In this document: piece by piece, positions 47,230-55,294 of the stretch | Numbering within the stretch: position 1 is the stretch's first letter | Layout of the letters: every line of letters starts with the position of its first letter | Source of the DNA: Methylophilaceae bacterium | GTDB taxonomy: Bacteria; Pseudomonadota; Gammaproteobacteria; Burkholderiales; Methylophilaceae | Assembly: GCA_028355955.1 (NCBI GenBank) | Contig: JAOMTQ010000005.1 | Coordinates: 1 to 64,000, forward strand | Direction of reading: 5' to 3' | Length of the DNA: 64,000 nucleotides | Translations under genes and position numbers: made by a program | The notes under the pieces: model-generated | What the model saw: the letters and a program-made list of their open reading frames with translations, nothing else | Told to the model about the DNA's origin: nothing | Databases searched by the model: none

Positions 47230-49785
47230 ATGCTTAAATCGTATTTATCGGACGAAGAAAAAAGAAAAGAGCAAGGGCTGCCTGCGCTATCATTAACCCC
47301 TGAACAAACAGCAGAATTAGTAGAGCTTCTTAAAAAAGATGAAATAGATCAATCTGAAAAATTGATTGATATTTTTATCAATAAAGTCCCAGCCGGAGTT
47401 GATCCAGCAGCTTATATAAAAGCGGCATTTTTGAATGATATAGCGACCAAAAAAATTACGAGTCCTTATATCAATACAAAGTACGCCACAGAATTATTAT
47501 CAACCATGCTTGGCGGCTATAACGTGCAAGCTCTTGTTAAGCTACTTGGCAGTGATCAAGCAGAAGTTGCTGCAGAGTCATTATCAAAAAGTGTATTAAT
47601 CTTTGATTCATACTATGACGTTGAAAAGCTACATAACAAAGGTAATAAATATGCAACCCAAGTACTAAAGTCTTGGGCAGCTGCAGATTGGTTTACATCA
47701 AAACCTAAAACACCTAATAAAATAAAAATGATTGTTTTTAGAGTGGAAGGAGAAATCAATACTGATGATTTATCACCTGCTCAAGAAGCATGGTCTAGGC
47801 CTGATATTCCACTTCATGCAAAATCTATGCTTTTGAATAAAACACCAGACATTTTTGATCAAATTAAAAAATTAAAAGGAAAGAATCTTCCCATTGTTTT
47901 TGTTGGTGATATTGTTGGGACGGGTTCGTCAAGAAAATCTGCAATCAATTCTCTTCAGTGGCATTTTGGTAAGCCAATTCCTCATATACCCAACAAAAAT
48001 ACTGAAGGCGTCATATTGGGTGGGAAAATTGCACCCATTTTCTTTAATACAGCAGAGGACTCAGGCGCGATACCGATTGAATGTGAGGTTTCAAATTTTA
48101 AGACAGGAGACATAATAGAAATTGACTTTTCAAAAGGAAAAATCTTTGATGAAAGCAATAATGTTTTATCTAGCTTTAATATAAGACCAAAGACACTTCT
48201 TGATGAGGTTCGGGCAGGGGGGAGAGTCTCATTAATTATTGGTAAAGGGTTAACTGAAAAATCAAGAAATACACTAGGTCTTGGAGCAGCAGAAATCTTT
48301 ATAGAATCAATAAATAAAGAACAAAAAAAACATGGCTTTACATTAGCCCAGAAAATGGTTGGGAAGGCATGCGGGGTTGATGGTATTTTCCCAGGTATTT
48401 ATTGCGAGCCCAAAATAACAACGGTGGGGTCTCAAGATACTACGGGTGCAATGACAAGGGACGAACTAAAGGATCTAGCTTGTTTGGGGTTTAGTGCTGA
48501 ATTGGTTATGCAAAGCTTTTGTCATACGGCAGCTTATCCGAAGCCAGTTGATATTGAACTTCAACATACATTGCCTGAATTTATGAGTAGTCGAGGCGGC
48601 GTTTCCCTCAAAGCAGGAGATGGAGTAATACATTCATGGCTTAATAGAATGATCCTTCCTGACACGGTAGGTACGGGAGGAGATTCGCATACTCGATTTC
48701 CTATCGGAATATCTTTCCCTGCAGGCTCAGGCCTTGTCGCATTTGCGGCTGCAATTGGGGTAATGCCTATTGATATGCCAGAGTCAGTATTAGTTAAATT
48801 TTCCGGTGAGATGCAACCGGGCATTACTTTAAGGGATTTGGTCAATGCAATTCCTTATTATGCGATTAAAGAAAAACAGCTAACGATTGGAAAAAAAGGT
48901 AAAAAAAATATCTTTAATGGCAAGATATTGGAGATTGAAGGTTTGCCAGATCTTAAGGTTGAGCAAGCTTTTGAGTTTTCTGATGCTTCAGCAGAAAGGT
49001 CTGCTAACGGTTGTACAGTGAGATTAAATGAAGAACCAATCATCGAATTTTTGCAATCTAATATCTTCTTAATGGAAAAAATGATCGAAAATGGTTATCA
49101 GGATGCAAGAACCTTAAGAAGGAGAATTAGCGAAATGAAGGAATGGATCAAAAATCCAAAACTACTTAAGCCTGATGAAGACGCTCAATATTCATATGTT
49201 TTAAATATAGATTTAAATTCTATAACAGAACCATTAGTCGCCTGTCCAAACGACCCTGATGATATAAAAAAATTATCAGAGGTTGAGTTAAATAAAATTG
49301 ATGAAGTATTTATTGGAAGTTGTATGACAAACATTGGCCATTACAGGGCCGCTGGTTTTGTGATGAAAAATGAAAAAAAAGCTGTTAATGAGTTGTGGAT
49401 TGCACCTCCGACCAGAATGGATGAGTCACAACTTAAAAAAGAAGGAATCTATAAGATTTTTGAGCAAGTTGGTGCAAGGACTGAAGTACCAGGCTGTAGC
49501 CTTTGTATGGGTAATCAGGCAAGAGTTGAGGATAAAGCAACGGTTTTTTCAACCAGTACAAGAAATTTTGATAATAGGATGGGTAAGGATGCCCAAGTTT
49601 ATCTTGGCTCAGCTGAATTGGCATCTATATGTGCATTGTTGGGTTATATTCCTTCGAAAGAGGAGTATTTGAAGTTTATGAAAGATAAAATAAATAAAGA
49701 CTCGAGTGAAATTTATAAGTATTTAAATTTTGATCAACTCACTGACTATAACAGTAAATATATAGAGATTGCCCCCCTGAGCTAA
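47230..49785 (+). CDS. acnB: Aconitate hydratase B
   Basis: Citrate to isocitrate isomerase of the TCA cycle with a 4Fe-4S cluster. It has 851 aa in the AcnB layout: N-terminal HEAT-like domain (MLKSYLSDEEKRKEQGLPAL), swivelling domain with VGTGSSRKSAIN near 236, then catalytic domains with TVGSQDTTGAMTRDEL near 399, the first cluster cysteine in EVFIGSCMTNIGHY near 695, and the other two in GCSLCMGNQARV near 756. It heads the rightward acnB-udg-tautomerase-uvrC-pgsA run. Confidence 0.97.
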   Translation: MLKSYLSDEEKRKEQGLPALSLTPEQTAELVELLKKDEIDQSEKLIDIFINKVPAGVDPAAYIKAAFLNDIATKKITSPYINTKYATELLSTMLGGYNVQALVKLLGSDQAEVAAESLSKSVLIFDSYYDVEKLHNKGNKYATQVLKSWAAADWFTSKPKTPNKIKMIVFRVEGEINTDDLSPAQEAWSRPDIPLHAKSMLLNKTPDIFDQIKKLKGKNLPIVFVGDIVGTGSSRKSAINSLQWHFGKPIPHIPNKNTEGVILGGKIAPIFFNTAEDSGAIPIECEVSNFKTGDIIEIDFSKGKIFDESNNVLSSFNIRPKTLLDEVRAGGRVSLIIGKGLTEKSRNTLGLGAAEIFIESINKEQKKHGFTLAQKMVGKACGVDGIFPGIYCEPKITTVGSQDTTGAMTRDELKDLACLGFSAELVMQSFCHTAAYPKPVDIELQHTLPEFMSSRGGVSLKAGDGVIHSWLNRMILPDTVGTGGDSHTRFPIGISFPAGSGLVAFAAAIGVMPIDMPESVLVKFSGEMQPGITLRDLVNAIPYYAIKEKQLTIGKKGKKNIFNGKILEIEGLPDLKVEQAFEFSDASAERSANGCTVRLNEEPIIEFLQSNIFLMEKMIENGYQDARTLRRRISEMKEWIKNPKLLKPDEDAQYSYVLNIDLNSITEPLVACPNDPDDIKKLSEVELNKIDEVFIGSCMTNIGHYRAAGFVMKNEKKAVNELWIAPPTRMDESQLKKEGIYKIFEQVGARTEVPGCSLCMGNQARVEDKATVFSTSTRNFDNRMGKDAQVYLGSAELASICALLGYIPSKEEYLKFMKDKINKDSSEIYKYLNFDQLTDYNSKYIEIAPLS

Positions 49786-49792
49786 TTGTAAA

Positions 49793-50422
49793 ATGAATTA
49801 CGATGCTAATTGTAATAAATGTGATCGGTTAAATGATTTTCTAAGCATTTCAAAGAAAAAATATCCAGATTATTTCTGTAAACCTGTTCCTTCATTCGGG
49901 GATAAAAATATCAAATTGCTCATTGTGGGTTTGGCACCAGGGCTTCATGGAGCGAATAAAACTGGTCGCCCATTTACAGGTGACCATGCGGGCATCATTT
50001 TATATGAAACATTATTCAAACATGGCCTCTCAAATAAACCCTATTCAAAGGAAAATAGAGATGGTCTTAAGCTACATAACTGTAGAATCACCAATGCCGT
50101 AAAGTGCCTACCCCCCCTCAACAAACCTACAACGCTAGAAATTAAAAATTGCAATCAATTCCTAAAATGCGAGATTGAGTTGCTTAAACCCAAAACTATC
50201 TTATTAGCATTAGGAACAATTGCACATAACGCGATTTTATCTGCACTCACCTTAACAAAAAAAAATTTTATTTTTTCTCATGCCGCTAGGCATGAATTGC
50301 CAAAAGACCTAATTCTTTACGATAGTTACCACTGCAGTCGATATAATACACAAACAAAGAGATTAACAACTGAGATGTTCAATCATGTTTTTTTATTAAT
50401 TAAAAAAGAAATGGAGGAATAA
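49793..50422 (+). CDS. Uracil-DNA glycosylase, family 5-like (UdgB)
   Basis: Removes uracil and some other deaminated bases from DNA. It has 209 aa. The motif A region GLAPGLHGANKTGRPFTGD is near 46-64, and the second motif DSYHCSRYNTQT near 178-189 aligns with the SYHPSxxNTxTG of family 5 enzymes. N-terminal CNKC and two further cysteines (near 101 and 122) could hold a 4Fe-4S cluster. The Pro to Cys change in the second motif (YHC) is notable. It starts 7 nt after acnB and 2 nt before the tautomerase gene. Confidence 0.88.
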   Translation: MNYDANCNKCDRLNDFLSISKKKYPDYFCKPVPSFGDKNIKLLIVGLAPGLHGANKTGRPFTGDHAGIILYETLFKHGLSNKPYSKENRDGLKLHNCRITNAVKCLPPLNKPTTLEIKNCNQFLKCEIELLKPKTILLALGTIAHNAILSALTLTKKNFIFSHAARHELPKDLILYDSYHCSRYNTQTKRLTTEMFNHVFLLIKKEMEE

Positions 50423-50424
50423 AA

Positions 50425-50604
50425 ATGCCATATATAAATGTCAAACTTGCCGGAAAACTTGATAAAAACCAAAAGCAAGAAATAGCGAAGGAAATAACGG
50501 ATGTGATGCAAAGAGTTGCTAACAAACCAGCATCATATACCTATATCGTATTTGAAGAAGTTGAATCTGAAGACTGGGCAATTGGAGGCAATTTACTGGG
50601 TTAG
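50425..50604 (+). CDS. 4-oxalocrotonate tautomerase family protein
   Basis: A 59 aa protein beginning MPYINVKLAG, so Pro1 becomes N-terminal after methionine removal and acts as the catalytic base in this family. The rest (QEIAKEITDVMQRVANKP and TYIVFEEVESEDWAIGG) matches 4-OT-like tautomerases, which are active as hexamers. A good GGAGGAA ribosome-binding site precedes it inside the end of the glycosylase gene. Natural substrate unknown; no aromatic catabolic genes are near. Confidence 0.9.
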   Translation: MPYINVKLAGKLDKNQKQEIAKEITDVMQRVANKPASYTYIVFEEVESEDWAIGGNLLG

Positions 50605-50606
50605 TT

Positions 50607-52406
50607 TTGGATGATCTAAAAAAAGAGATAAAAAAATTTCCCAGTCTGCCGGGTATATATAGAATGATCAATGATAAGAATGAGATCATTTATATCGGTA
50701 AGGCCAAGGATATTAAAAAAAGGGTGACTTCATATTTTGGAAAGAATCATGCAAGCCCCAGAACAAAAATGATGGTAAGTAATATAAATTCTATTGAATT
50801 TACTGTGACAAATACTGAGGCAGAAGCCTTAATTCTTGAGAATAACCTAATTAGAAATCACATGCCTAGATACAATGTGATTTTTAGGGATGACAAGTCA
50901 TATCCTTACTTGAAAATCTCAGGCGACCAATACCCAAGAATATCCTTTCATCGAGGTGCTCAAAAAAAAGATCAAAATTATTTTGGACCTTTCCCAAATT
51001 CACCTGCGGTCAGAGATAGCATAAAGTTGTTACAGAAAGTTTTTTTATTAAGGACTTGTGAAAATTCTGTATTCAAAAATAGATCACGCCCTTGCATGGA
51101 ACATCAAATTCAAAGATGTTCAGCGCCTTGTGTCAATTTAATTTCGGAAGAGGACTATAAGGAAGATATTGATCAGGCCATGATGTTTTTAAATGGAAAG
51201 GATACCAGGGTAATCAGTAGCTTATCTGAAAAAATGAATATTTTTTCGGAAAATAATGAGTTCGAAAGAGCAGCCGTTTTTCGAGACAGGATTCAAAGCC
51301 TTAGACAAGTTAGACTGAAACAATTTGTAAGTGACTTTAGTGAAAATGATGCGGATATTATTGCCATCGAAGAAAAAGAAGGTGTTTTTTGTGTGAATTT
51401 AGTGATGATCAGAAATTCTAAACACTTAGGAGATAAAAGTTTTTTCCCGAAGGGTATAGCAGATAATTCAGACAATAATATTTTAGAAATTTTTATTGCT
51501 CAATATTATGATGAAAAGTCACCGCCACCAATTGTTATTATTGAGAAAAAAGTAAATAAAGGCTTACTTGAAAAATTCTTTGAATTAAAAAGTTATAAGA
51601 AAATTAAAATCATTACCAGACTAACAAATGAAAAAAGAATGTGGATGGAAATGGCAAAGAAAAATGCGTTGATTGCTATTGGCCAAAAAAGTAATGAAAC
51701 ATTAAGCTTTAAAAATAAAATTGAGGCATTTACCAAGTTATTAAATATTTCCTCTAATAAAAACCGAATTGAATGTTTTGATGTCAGCCACATGATGGGT
51801 GAGGGGACCGTTGCTTCTTGTGTGGTGTTTGATAAAAATGGAATTCAAAAAAAAGATTACCGTCGATACAACATTAAAAATAATAAGCCAGGTGACGATT
51901 ATGCCGCTATGCAAGAAGTCCTTGAGAGACGATATAAAAAAATTGTAGATACAGATGGCATAAAACCGGATGTGGTTTTGATTGATGGTGGAAAGGGGCA
52001 GTTAGGCATCGCAATTAAGATTATGGAGCAACTTAATTTGAATGACATTGTTCTTGTTGGTGTAACTAAAGGAGAAAAAAGAAAATCTGGAGCTGAAACA
52101 TTACATATTGCGAATGGCGAGATATTAGAAAATATCGATGTCAATAACATGGGTTTTCAATTAATTATTCAAATCCGAGATGAGGCGCATCGATTCGCAA
52201 TTACAGGCCACAGGGCGAGAAGAAAAAAAACTCGATTTACTTCCTCATTGGAAGAAATTGAAGGCATAGGACAAACGAAACGAAGAAATTTACTTGTCTA
52301 CTTTGGTGGAATTCAAGGTATCAAAGAGGCTGATATAAGAGAGCTGTTATTAGTCGAAGGAATTAATGTAAAATTAGCTGAGATTATTTACAATCATTTT
52401 CATTAA
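50607..52406 (+). CDS. uvrC: UvrABC system protein C
   Basis: Dual-incision endonuclease of nucleotide excision repair. It has 599 aa with the N-terminal GIY-YIG domain (PGIYRMINDKNEIIYIGKAK near 15-34), UVR domain near 200-235, the RNase H-like 5' incision domain with ECFDVSHMMGEGTVAS near 389-404, and C-terminal helix-hairpin-helix motifs (LEEIEGIGQTKR near 549). TTG start, 2 nt after the tautomerase stop. Order uvrC-pgsA-tRNAs is typical. Confidence 0.96.
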   Translation: MDDLKKEIKKFPSLPGIYRMINDKNEIIYIGKAKDIKKRVTSYFGKNHASPRTKMMVSNINSIEFTVTNTEAEALILENNLIRNHMPRYNVIFRDDKSYPYLKISGDQYPRISFHRGAQKKDQNYFGPFPNSPAVRDSIKLLQKVFLLRTCENSVFKNRSRPCMEHQIQRCSAPCVNLISEEDYKEDIDQAMMFLNGKDTRVISSLSEKMNIFSENNEFERAAVFRDRIQSLRQVRLKQFVSDFSENDADIIAIEEKEGVFCVNLVMIRNSKHLGDKSFFPKGIADNSDNNILEIFIAQYYDEKSPPPIVIIEKKVNKGLLEKFFELKSYKKIKIITRLTNEKRMWMEMAKKNALIAIGQKSNETLSFKNKIEAFTKLLNISSNKNRIECFDVSHMMGEGTVASCVVFDKNGIQKKDYRRYNIKNNKPGDDYAAMQEVLERRYKKIVDTDGIKPDVVLIDGGKGQLGIAIKIMEQLNLNDIVLVGVTKGEKRKSGAETLHIANGEILENIDVNNMGFQLIIQIRDEAHRFAITGHRARRKKTRFTSSLEEIEGIGQTKRRNLLVYFGGIQGIKEADIRELLLVEGINVKLAEIIYNHFH

Positions 52407-52418
52407 AGGGCAGATTCA

Positions 52419-52988
52419 TTGAAAATAATTAACGTACCAAATTTACTGACTTTATTTAGGGTGGGTTTAATCCCTGTCCTAGTCATTATTTTTTATGTAC
52501 CGGAAAATACACTCAGCCTGACGGAAAAAAATATCTTAGGAACTTTTATCTTCTCTGTAGCAGCAATCACAGATTGGCTTGACGGGTATTTAGCGAGAAA
52601 ATTAAAACAAACATCGAAATTTGGCGCCTTCCTTGACCCAGTAGCTGATAAATTAATTGTGATTACAGCATTGCTTTTGTTATTAGATCTAGGGCGCATT
52701 AACTTAGTGATTGCATTAATTATTATTGGTAGAGAATTTACGGTTAGCTCTTTAAGAGAATGGATGGCGCAGTTAGGCAAGTCGCAAAGTATTGCCGTTG
52801 CCTTTATTGGCAAATTAAAAACTACCGCACAAATGACGGCTATTATATTTTTATTATATTTTGAAAATATTGGATTTATTCCGATACAAAAAATAGGAGA
52901 AATCTTGATATATCTAGCAGCATTACTGACAGTAATATCGATGTTTTATTATTTGAAAATATCAATAAATGCCGTAAAAAAAATGTAA
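52419..52988 (+). CDS. pgsA: CDP-diacylglycerol-glycerol-3-phosphate 3-phosphatidyltransferase
   Basis: Makes phosphatidylglycerol phosphate, the first step to PG and cardiolipin. It has 189 aa and about five membrane helices. The CDP-alcohol phosphotransferase motif is intact: DWLDGYLAR near 52-60 and GAFLDPVAD near 69-77. The start is TTG with AAAGGG upstream, 12 nt after uvrC. A tRNA cluster follows. Confidence 0.95.
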   Translation: MKIINVPNLLTLFRVGLIPVLVIIFYVPENTLSLTEKNILGTFIFSVAAITDWLDGYLARKLKQTSKFGAFLDPVADKLIVITALLLLLDLGRINLVIALIIIGREFTVSSLREWMAQLGKSQSIAVAFIGKLKTTAQMTAIIFLLYFENIGFIPIQKIGEILIYLAALLTVISMFYYLKISINAVKKM

Positions 52989-53017
52989 TGATTATTAAGC
53001 TACAATTTTTACCATCA

Positions 53018-53045
53018 TTGACAGTATGCTAAAAATAGCTAAAAT
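53018..53045 (+). promoter_or_regulatory. Promoter of the tRNA-Gly/tRNA-Cys cluster
   Basis: A consensus TTGACA (53018-53023) and TAAAAT (53040-53045) with a 16-bp spacer. The predicted start is about 8 nt before the mature 5' end of tRNA-Gly. This is the best -35 element I found in the window. Confidence 0.7.
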
Positions 53046-53059
53046 ACTGCCTTCTGTTT

Positions 53060-53135
53060 GCGGGAATAGCTCAGCTGGTAGAGCGATACCTTGCCAAGGT
53101 ATAGGTCGCGAGTTCGAACCTCGTTTCCCGCTCCA
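53060..53135 (+). tRNA. tRNA-Gly(GCC)
   Basis: A 76-nt cloverleaf with encoded CCA. Acceptor arms GCGGGAA/TTCCCGC pair fully, the D-loop has GCTCAGCTGGTAGAGC, the anticodon loop TTGCCAA gives GCC, and the T-arm has GTTCGAACC. First of the pgsA-linked tRNA cluster. Confidence 0.98.
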
Positions 53136-53145
53136 ATTTTTTGTT

Positions 53146-53171
53146 AAAAAGGGAATTTATTCCCTTTTTTT
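53146..53171 (+). terminator. Terminator-like hairpin between tRNA-Gly and tRNA-Cys
   Basis: An inverted repeat AAAAAGGGAAT/ATTCCCTTTTT (53146-53169) followed by more T. It has the form of a Rho-independent terminator lying inside the tRNA cluster, so it may limit read-through from tRNA-Gly into tRNA-Cys or serve as a processing hairpin. Confidence 0.65.
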
Positions 53172-53182
53172 GTTTAGTTAGT

Positions 53183-53256
53183 GGCGCGTTAGCAAAGTGG
53201 TTATGCAGAGGCCTGCAAAGCCTTAGACGCCGGTTCGATTCCGGCACGCGCCTCCA
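53183..53256 (+). tRNA. tRNA-Cys(GCA)
   Basis: A 74-nt cloverleaf with encoded CCA. Acceptor arms GGCGCGT/ACGCGCC pair fully, anticodon loop CTGCAAA gives GCA, T-arm has GTTCGATTC. In related bacteria tRNA-Leu(UAA) follows directly; here it is displaced by two omp genes. Confidence 0.98.
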
Positions 53257-53282
53257 TTAAATAAATATGATAGAATCAAAAA

Positions 53283-53996
53283 ATGAAAAAAATAAATATT
53301 TTTGTTTCACTTTTATTTATCTCAACTACAGCGTTCTCTGAAACTCCATCGTTGTTTGAAGGAGCGTATTTAGGTATAGATTTATCAAGAGTCATGTCTT
53401 CAGATGAAAAAGGTACTGAGTCGTCAAATGGAGTTCCTTCAGGATATACTTTAGATCAGGATTATGATGGAAGCCTATCTTTAGGACTTAAGGGAGGTTA
53501 TAACTGGCTTGTTTCAGACAAAATAGTATTTGGTTTGGATGCAAGTTTTCATAAATACGATAATGATAAGCACAACGCTACTTGGCATGTGAATGGAGTA
53601 ATAGACACTCGCTATCCTGAAAGCGCCAAAATTGATAATCGTTTCGATCTTAAAGCAAAATTGGGTTATTTATTAAATAATTCAAAATCCCTTGTATATT
53701 TAACCTCAGGTTACTCAAGAATAGATATTGAGCGTACAGACCAAGTTACCGTTGGTGTAGGGGGTGGGCAATTTAACGGAACAGCAACAAATAAGAAAGA
53801 TTCAGATGGTTGGGTTATCGGGTTAGGTGGGGAGCATTTTATTTCTGATAATCTTTCAATGAGTGCAGAATACCTATATACCAATTATGGTTCCGAAACT
53901 GTTGATACTGCATATATGTATGGTGCTGGGGCACAACAAGAATACGACTATGATGATCAAACATTACGAATTGGATTGGCTTATTGGTTCAAATAA
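53283..53996 (+). CDS. Outer-membrane beta-barrel protein (OmpA/Opa-like porin family), copy 1
   Basis: A 237 aa protein with signal peptide (MKKINIFVSLLFISTTAFS, cleaved after AFS) and alternating-residue strands consistent with an eight-stranded barrel: FEGAYLGIDLS, SLGLKGGYNWLV, LSMSAEYLYTNYG, and a C-terminal strand TLRIGLAYWFK ending Phe-Lys. I recognise the fold type, not a function. It begins 26 bp after tRNA-Cys with no Shine-Dalgarno; TAGAAT (53271-53276) ends 6 nt before the ATG, so the mRNA may be leaderless. A terminator follows. It sits inside the split tRNA cluster. Confidence 0.85.
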   Translation: MKKINIFVSLLFISTTAFSETPSLFEGAYLGIDLSRVMSSDEKGTESSNGVPSGYTLDQDYDGSLSLGLKGGYNWLVSDKIVFGLDASFHKYDNDKHNATWHVNGVIDTRYPESAKIDNRFDLKAKLGYLLNNSKSLVYLTSGYSRIDIERTDQVTVGVGGGQFNGTATNKKDSDGWVIGLGGEHFISDNLSMSAEYLYTNYGSETVDTAYMYGAGAQQEYDYDDQTLRIGLAYWFK

Positions 53997-54012
53997 CTTA
54001 AAAAGTGTATTT

Positions 54013-54044
54013 TAAAAAAAAAGAACCTAACGGCTCTTTTTTTT
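54013..54044 (+). terminator. Terminator after omp copy 1
   Basis: Stem AAAAAGAACC/GGCTCTTTTT with loop TAAC and a single A-C mismatch, followed by a T run ending at 54044. It lies just beyond the stop of the first barrel gene. Confidence 0.65.
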
Positions 54045-54054
54045 GTACATAATT

Positions 54055-54309
54055 CTATTAGTAGTAATTTAATCTTTTTTTAAAACAAAAAAAACTCTTA
54101 AAAGTGAACCCATCTTTATTGATATTACTTAACCTTAGTTAAGTAAAATGTCTACTGCTTCGAAGGGTTGTTTGATTAATTAATAAAAAAATTGTGCCTT
54201 TTTTAGGGCACAAATTAATTCATAAAAATGTGGTAAAATCTCGCCACAATATACTGTTACTGCGAAGCCCGGGTGGCGAAATTGGTAGACGCAAGGGACT
54301 TAAAATCCC
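54055..54309 (+). repeat. Left copy of about 250-bp direct repeat ending in a partial tRNA-Leu
   Basis: Homologous to 55295-55559. From 54223 to 54309 the two copies differ at only two positions, and 54251-54309 (59 bp) is identical. The upstream part is diverged, by eye about two thirds to three quarters identical. It contains a palindromic stem-loop (54125-54146: TTACTTAAC, loop CTTA, GTTAAGTAA), the block TCTACTGCTTCGAAGGG, a GTGCC/GGCAC hairpin and an extended -10 (TGGTAAAAT). Identity stops exactly at the end of the anticodon stem of tRNA-Leu. Confidence 0.88.
54267..54309 (+). pseudogene. 5' half of tRNA-Leu(UAA), truncated
   Basis: The first 43 nt of tRNA-Leu, from the acceptor 5' strand GCCCGGG through the D-arm, anticodon loop CTTAAAA and the closing TCCC of the anticodon stem, identical to the intact gene at 55517. 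After that the sequence is unrelated: no variable arm, T-arm or CCA. It cannot give a functional tRNA. The break point at the anticodon stem is where many integrases recombine. Confidence 0.92.
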
Positions 54310-54533
54310 AAATCTCTGGCACATCTCTTGTATTTATGCACCTTCCAGAGCACTAAAAAATTCAAAATGACTCACTTTTGACTCACCGAAATTCCTCTTG
54401 TTATCTATTCTCACCTGTTAAATATTCTTGATAAGACTAGTAAAAAAACTTGTATAGTTTATATATAAAAGGATTCTGTTAACGATGCTTCTTTTACGTT
54501 ACTCCTTAAATTAAATTTAATGAGAACGTATCC
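54310..54533. other. Intergenic segment between tRNA-Leu fragment and omp copy 2
   Basis: It has no gene. It has an inverted repeat CTCTGG (54314-54319)/CCAGAG near 54346-54351, a tandem TGACTCAC motif (54368-54375 and 54379-54386), and a possible promoter for omp copy 2 (TTGATA at 54428-54433, TGTATA at 54451-54456, spacing 17). The paired TGACTCAC motif is reminiscent of sequences beside tRNA-integrated elements, but no integrase is present. A GAGAA ribosome-binding site precedes the omp ATG. Confidence 0.6.
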
Positions 54534-55247
54534 ATGAAAAAATTACTTGCTGCACTCCTCCTCACACTTCCCACAATGGCTGTGGCTATAGATTTAGAGG
54601 GTTATTACATTACAGCGAAAGGCGGGGCATCTAAAACGTTTAATACAGGTACGACGAGTTTAAATAATCCTGTCGGGGCTCTTTTGACCTTACAAAATGA
54701 AGATTTAGGCACAGGCAGTGCGTTTGGATTCAGTGTGGGTAAATACCTCACCGATAGCTTTAGACTAGAACTAGAAGCCATCAAAAGAACCGGTTATGCA
54801 TATGATGCTCGTTATACTGCTTTTCCTACATTCACTGAAGAAGCAAAAATTGAGACAGAAGCTTTATTTATCAATAGCTTTTATGACTTCCAACCTTTTA
54901 TCATACGCAACACCGCTATTACCCCCTATCTAAGCGGTGGTGTGGGTATCTCAAGAAATAAGATGGGAACAGATGTGCGGCATTCAAACGGGGTACCTAT
55001 TCAGGCTATTGATGGCGACACCATTAGTCAGTTTGCCTATAAACTCTCGGCAGGGACTTTAGTTAGCTTAACCGAGCAACTATCTTTGGATATGAATTAC
55101 CAGTATGTCAATTTAGGGGCATTTAAAGGGGGTACTGAAGCTTATAATAATGGTGTTCGCGCGCCAGGTAATGACCTGAAAAGAGGAATAAACGGCGGTA
55201 ACATCAAAACACAAGAGTTGATGGTGGGTCTGCAATATAAATTCTAA
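54534..55247 (+). CDS. Outer-membrane beta-barrel protein, copy 2 (higher G+C)
   Basis: A 237 aa protein with signal peptide MKKLLAALLLTLPTMAVA (cleavage after AVA) and barrel strands such as GYYITAKGGASK, GFSVGKYLTDSFRLELEAI, ITPYLSGGVGISRNK, LSLDMNYQYVNLG and the C-terminal ELMVGLQYKF, which ends in Phe as BAM substrates do. It resembles Opa/OmpW-size eight-stranded porin-like proteins; function unknown. Although the same length as copy 1, the sequences are largely different. Hand counts of three 60-base lines give about 42-47% G+C, well above its neighbours, suggesting recent acquisition. Confidence 0.85.
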   Translation: MKKLLAALLLTLPTMAVAIDLEGYYITAKGGASKTFNTGTTSLNNPVGALLTLQNEDLGTGSAFGFSVGKYLTDSFRLELEAIKRTGYAYDARYTAFPTFTEEAKIETEALFINSFYDFQPFIIRNTAITPYLSGGVGISRNKMGTDVRHSNGVPIQAIDGDTISQFAYKLSAGTLVSLTEQLSLDMNYQYVNLGAFKGGTEAYNNGVRAPGNDLKRGINGGNIKTQELMVGLQYKF

Positions 55248-55294
55248 TTAATTTGACGATATGTTTTAAGATTTAGCGTAAAGATTAGTAATAA

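Noticed and set aside
54267-54360. Possible functional second tRNA-Leu at the left repeat
   Set aside because: After the anticodon stem there is no variable arm, no TTCGA T-loop and no acceptor 3' strand.
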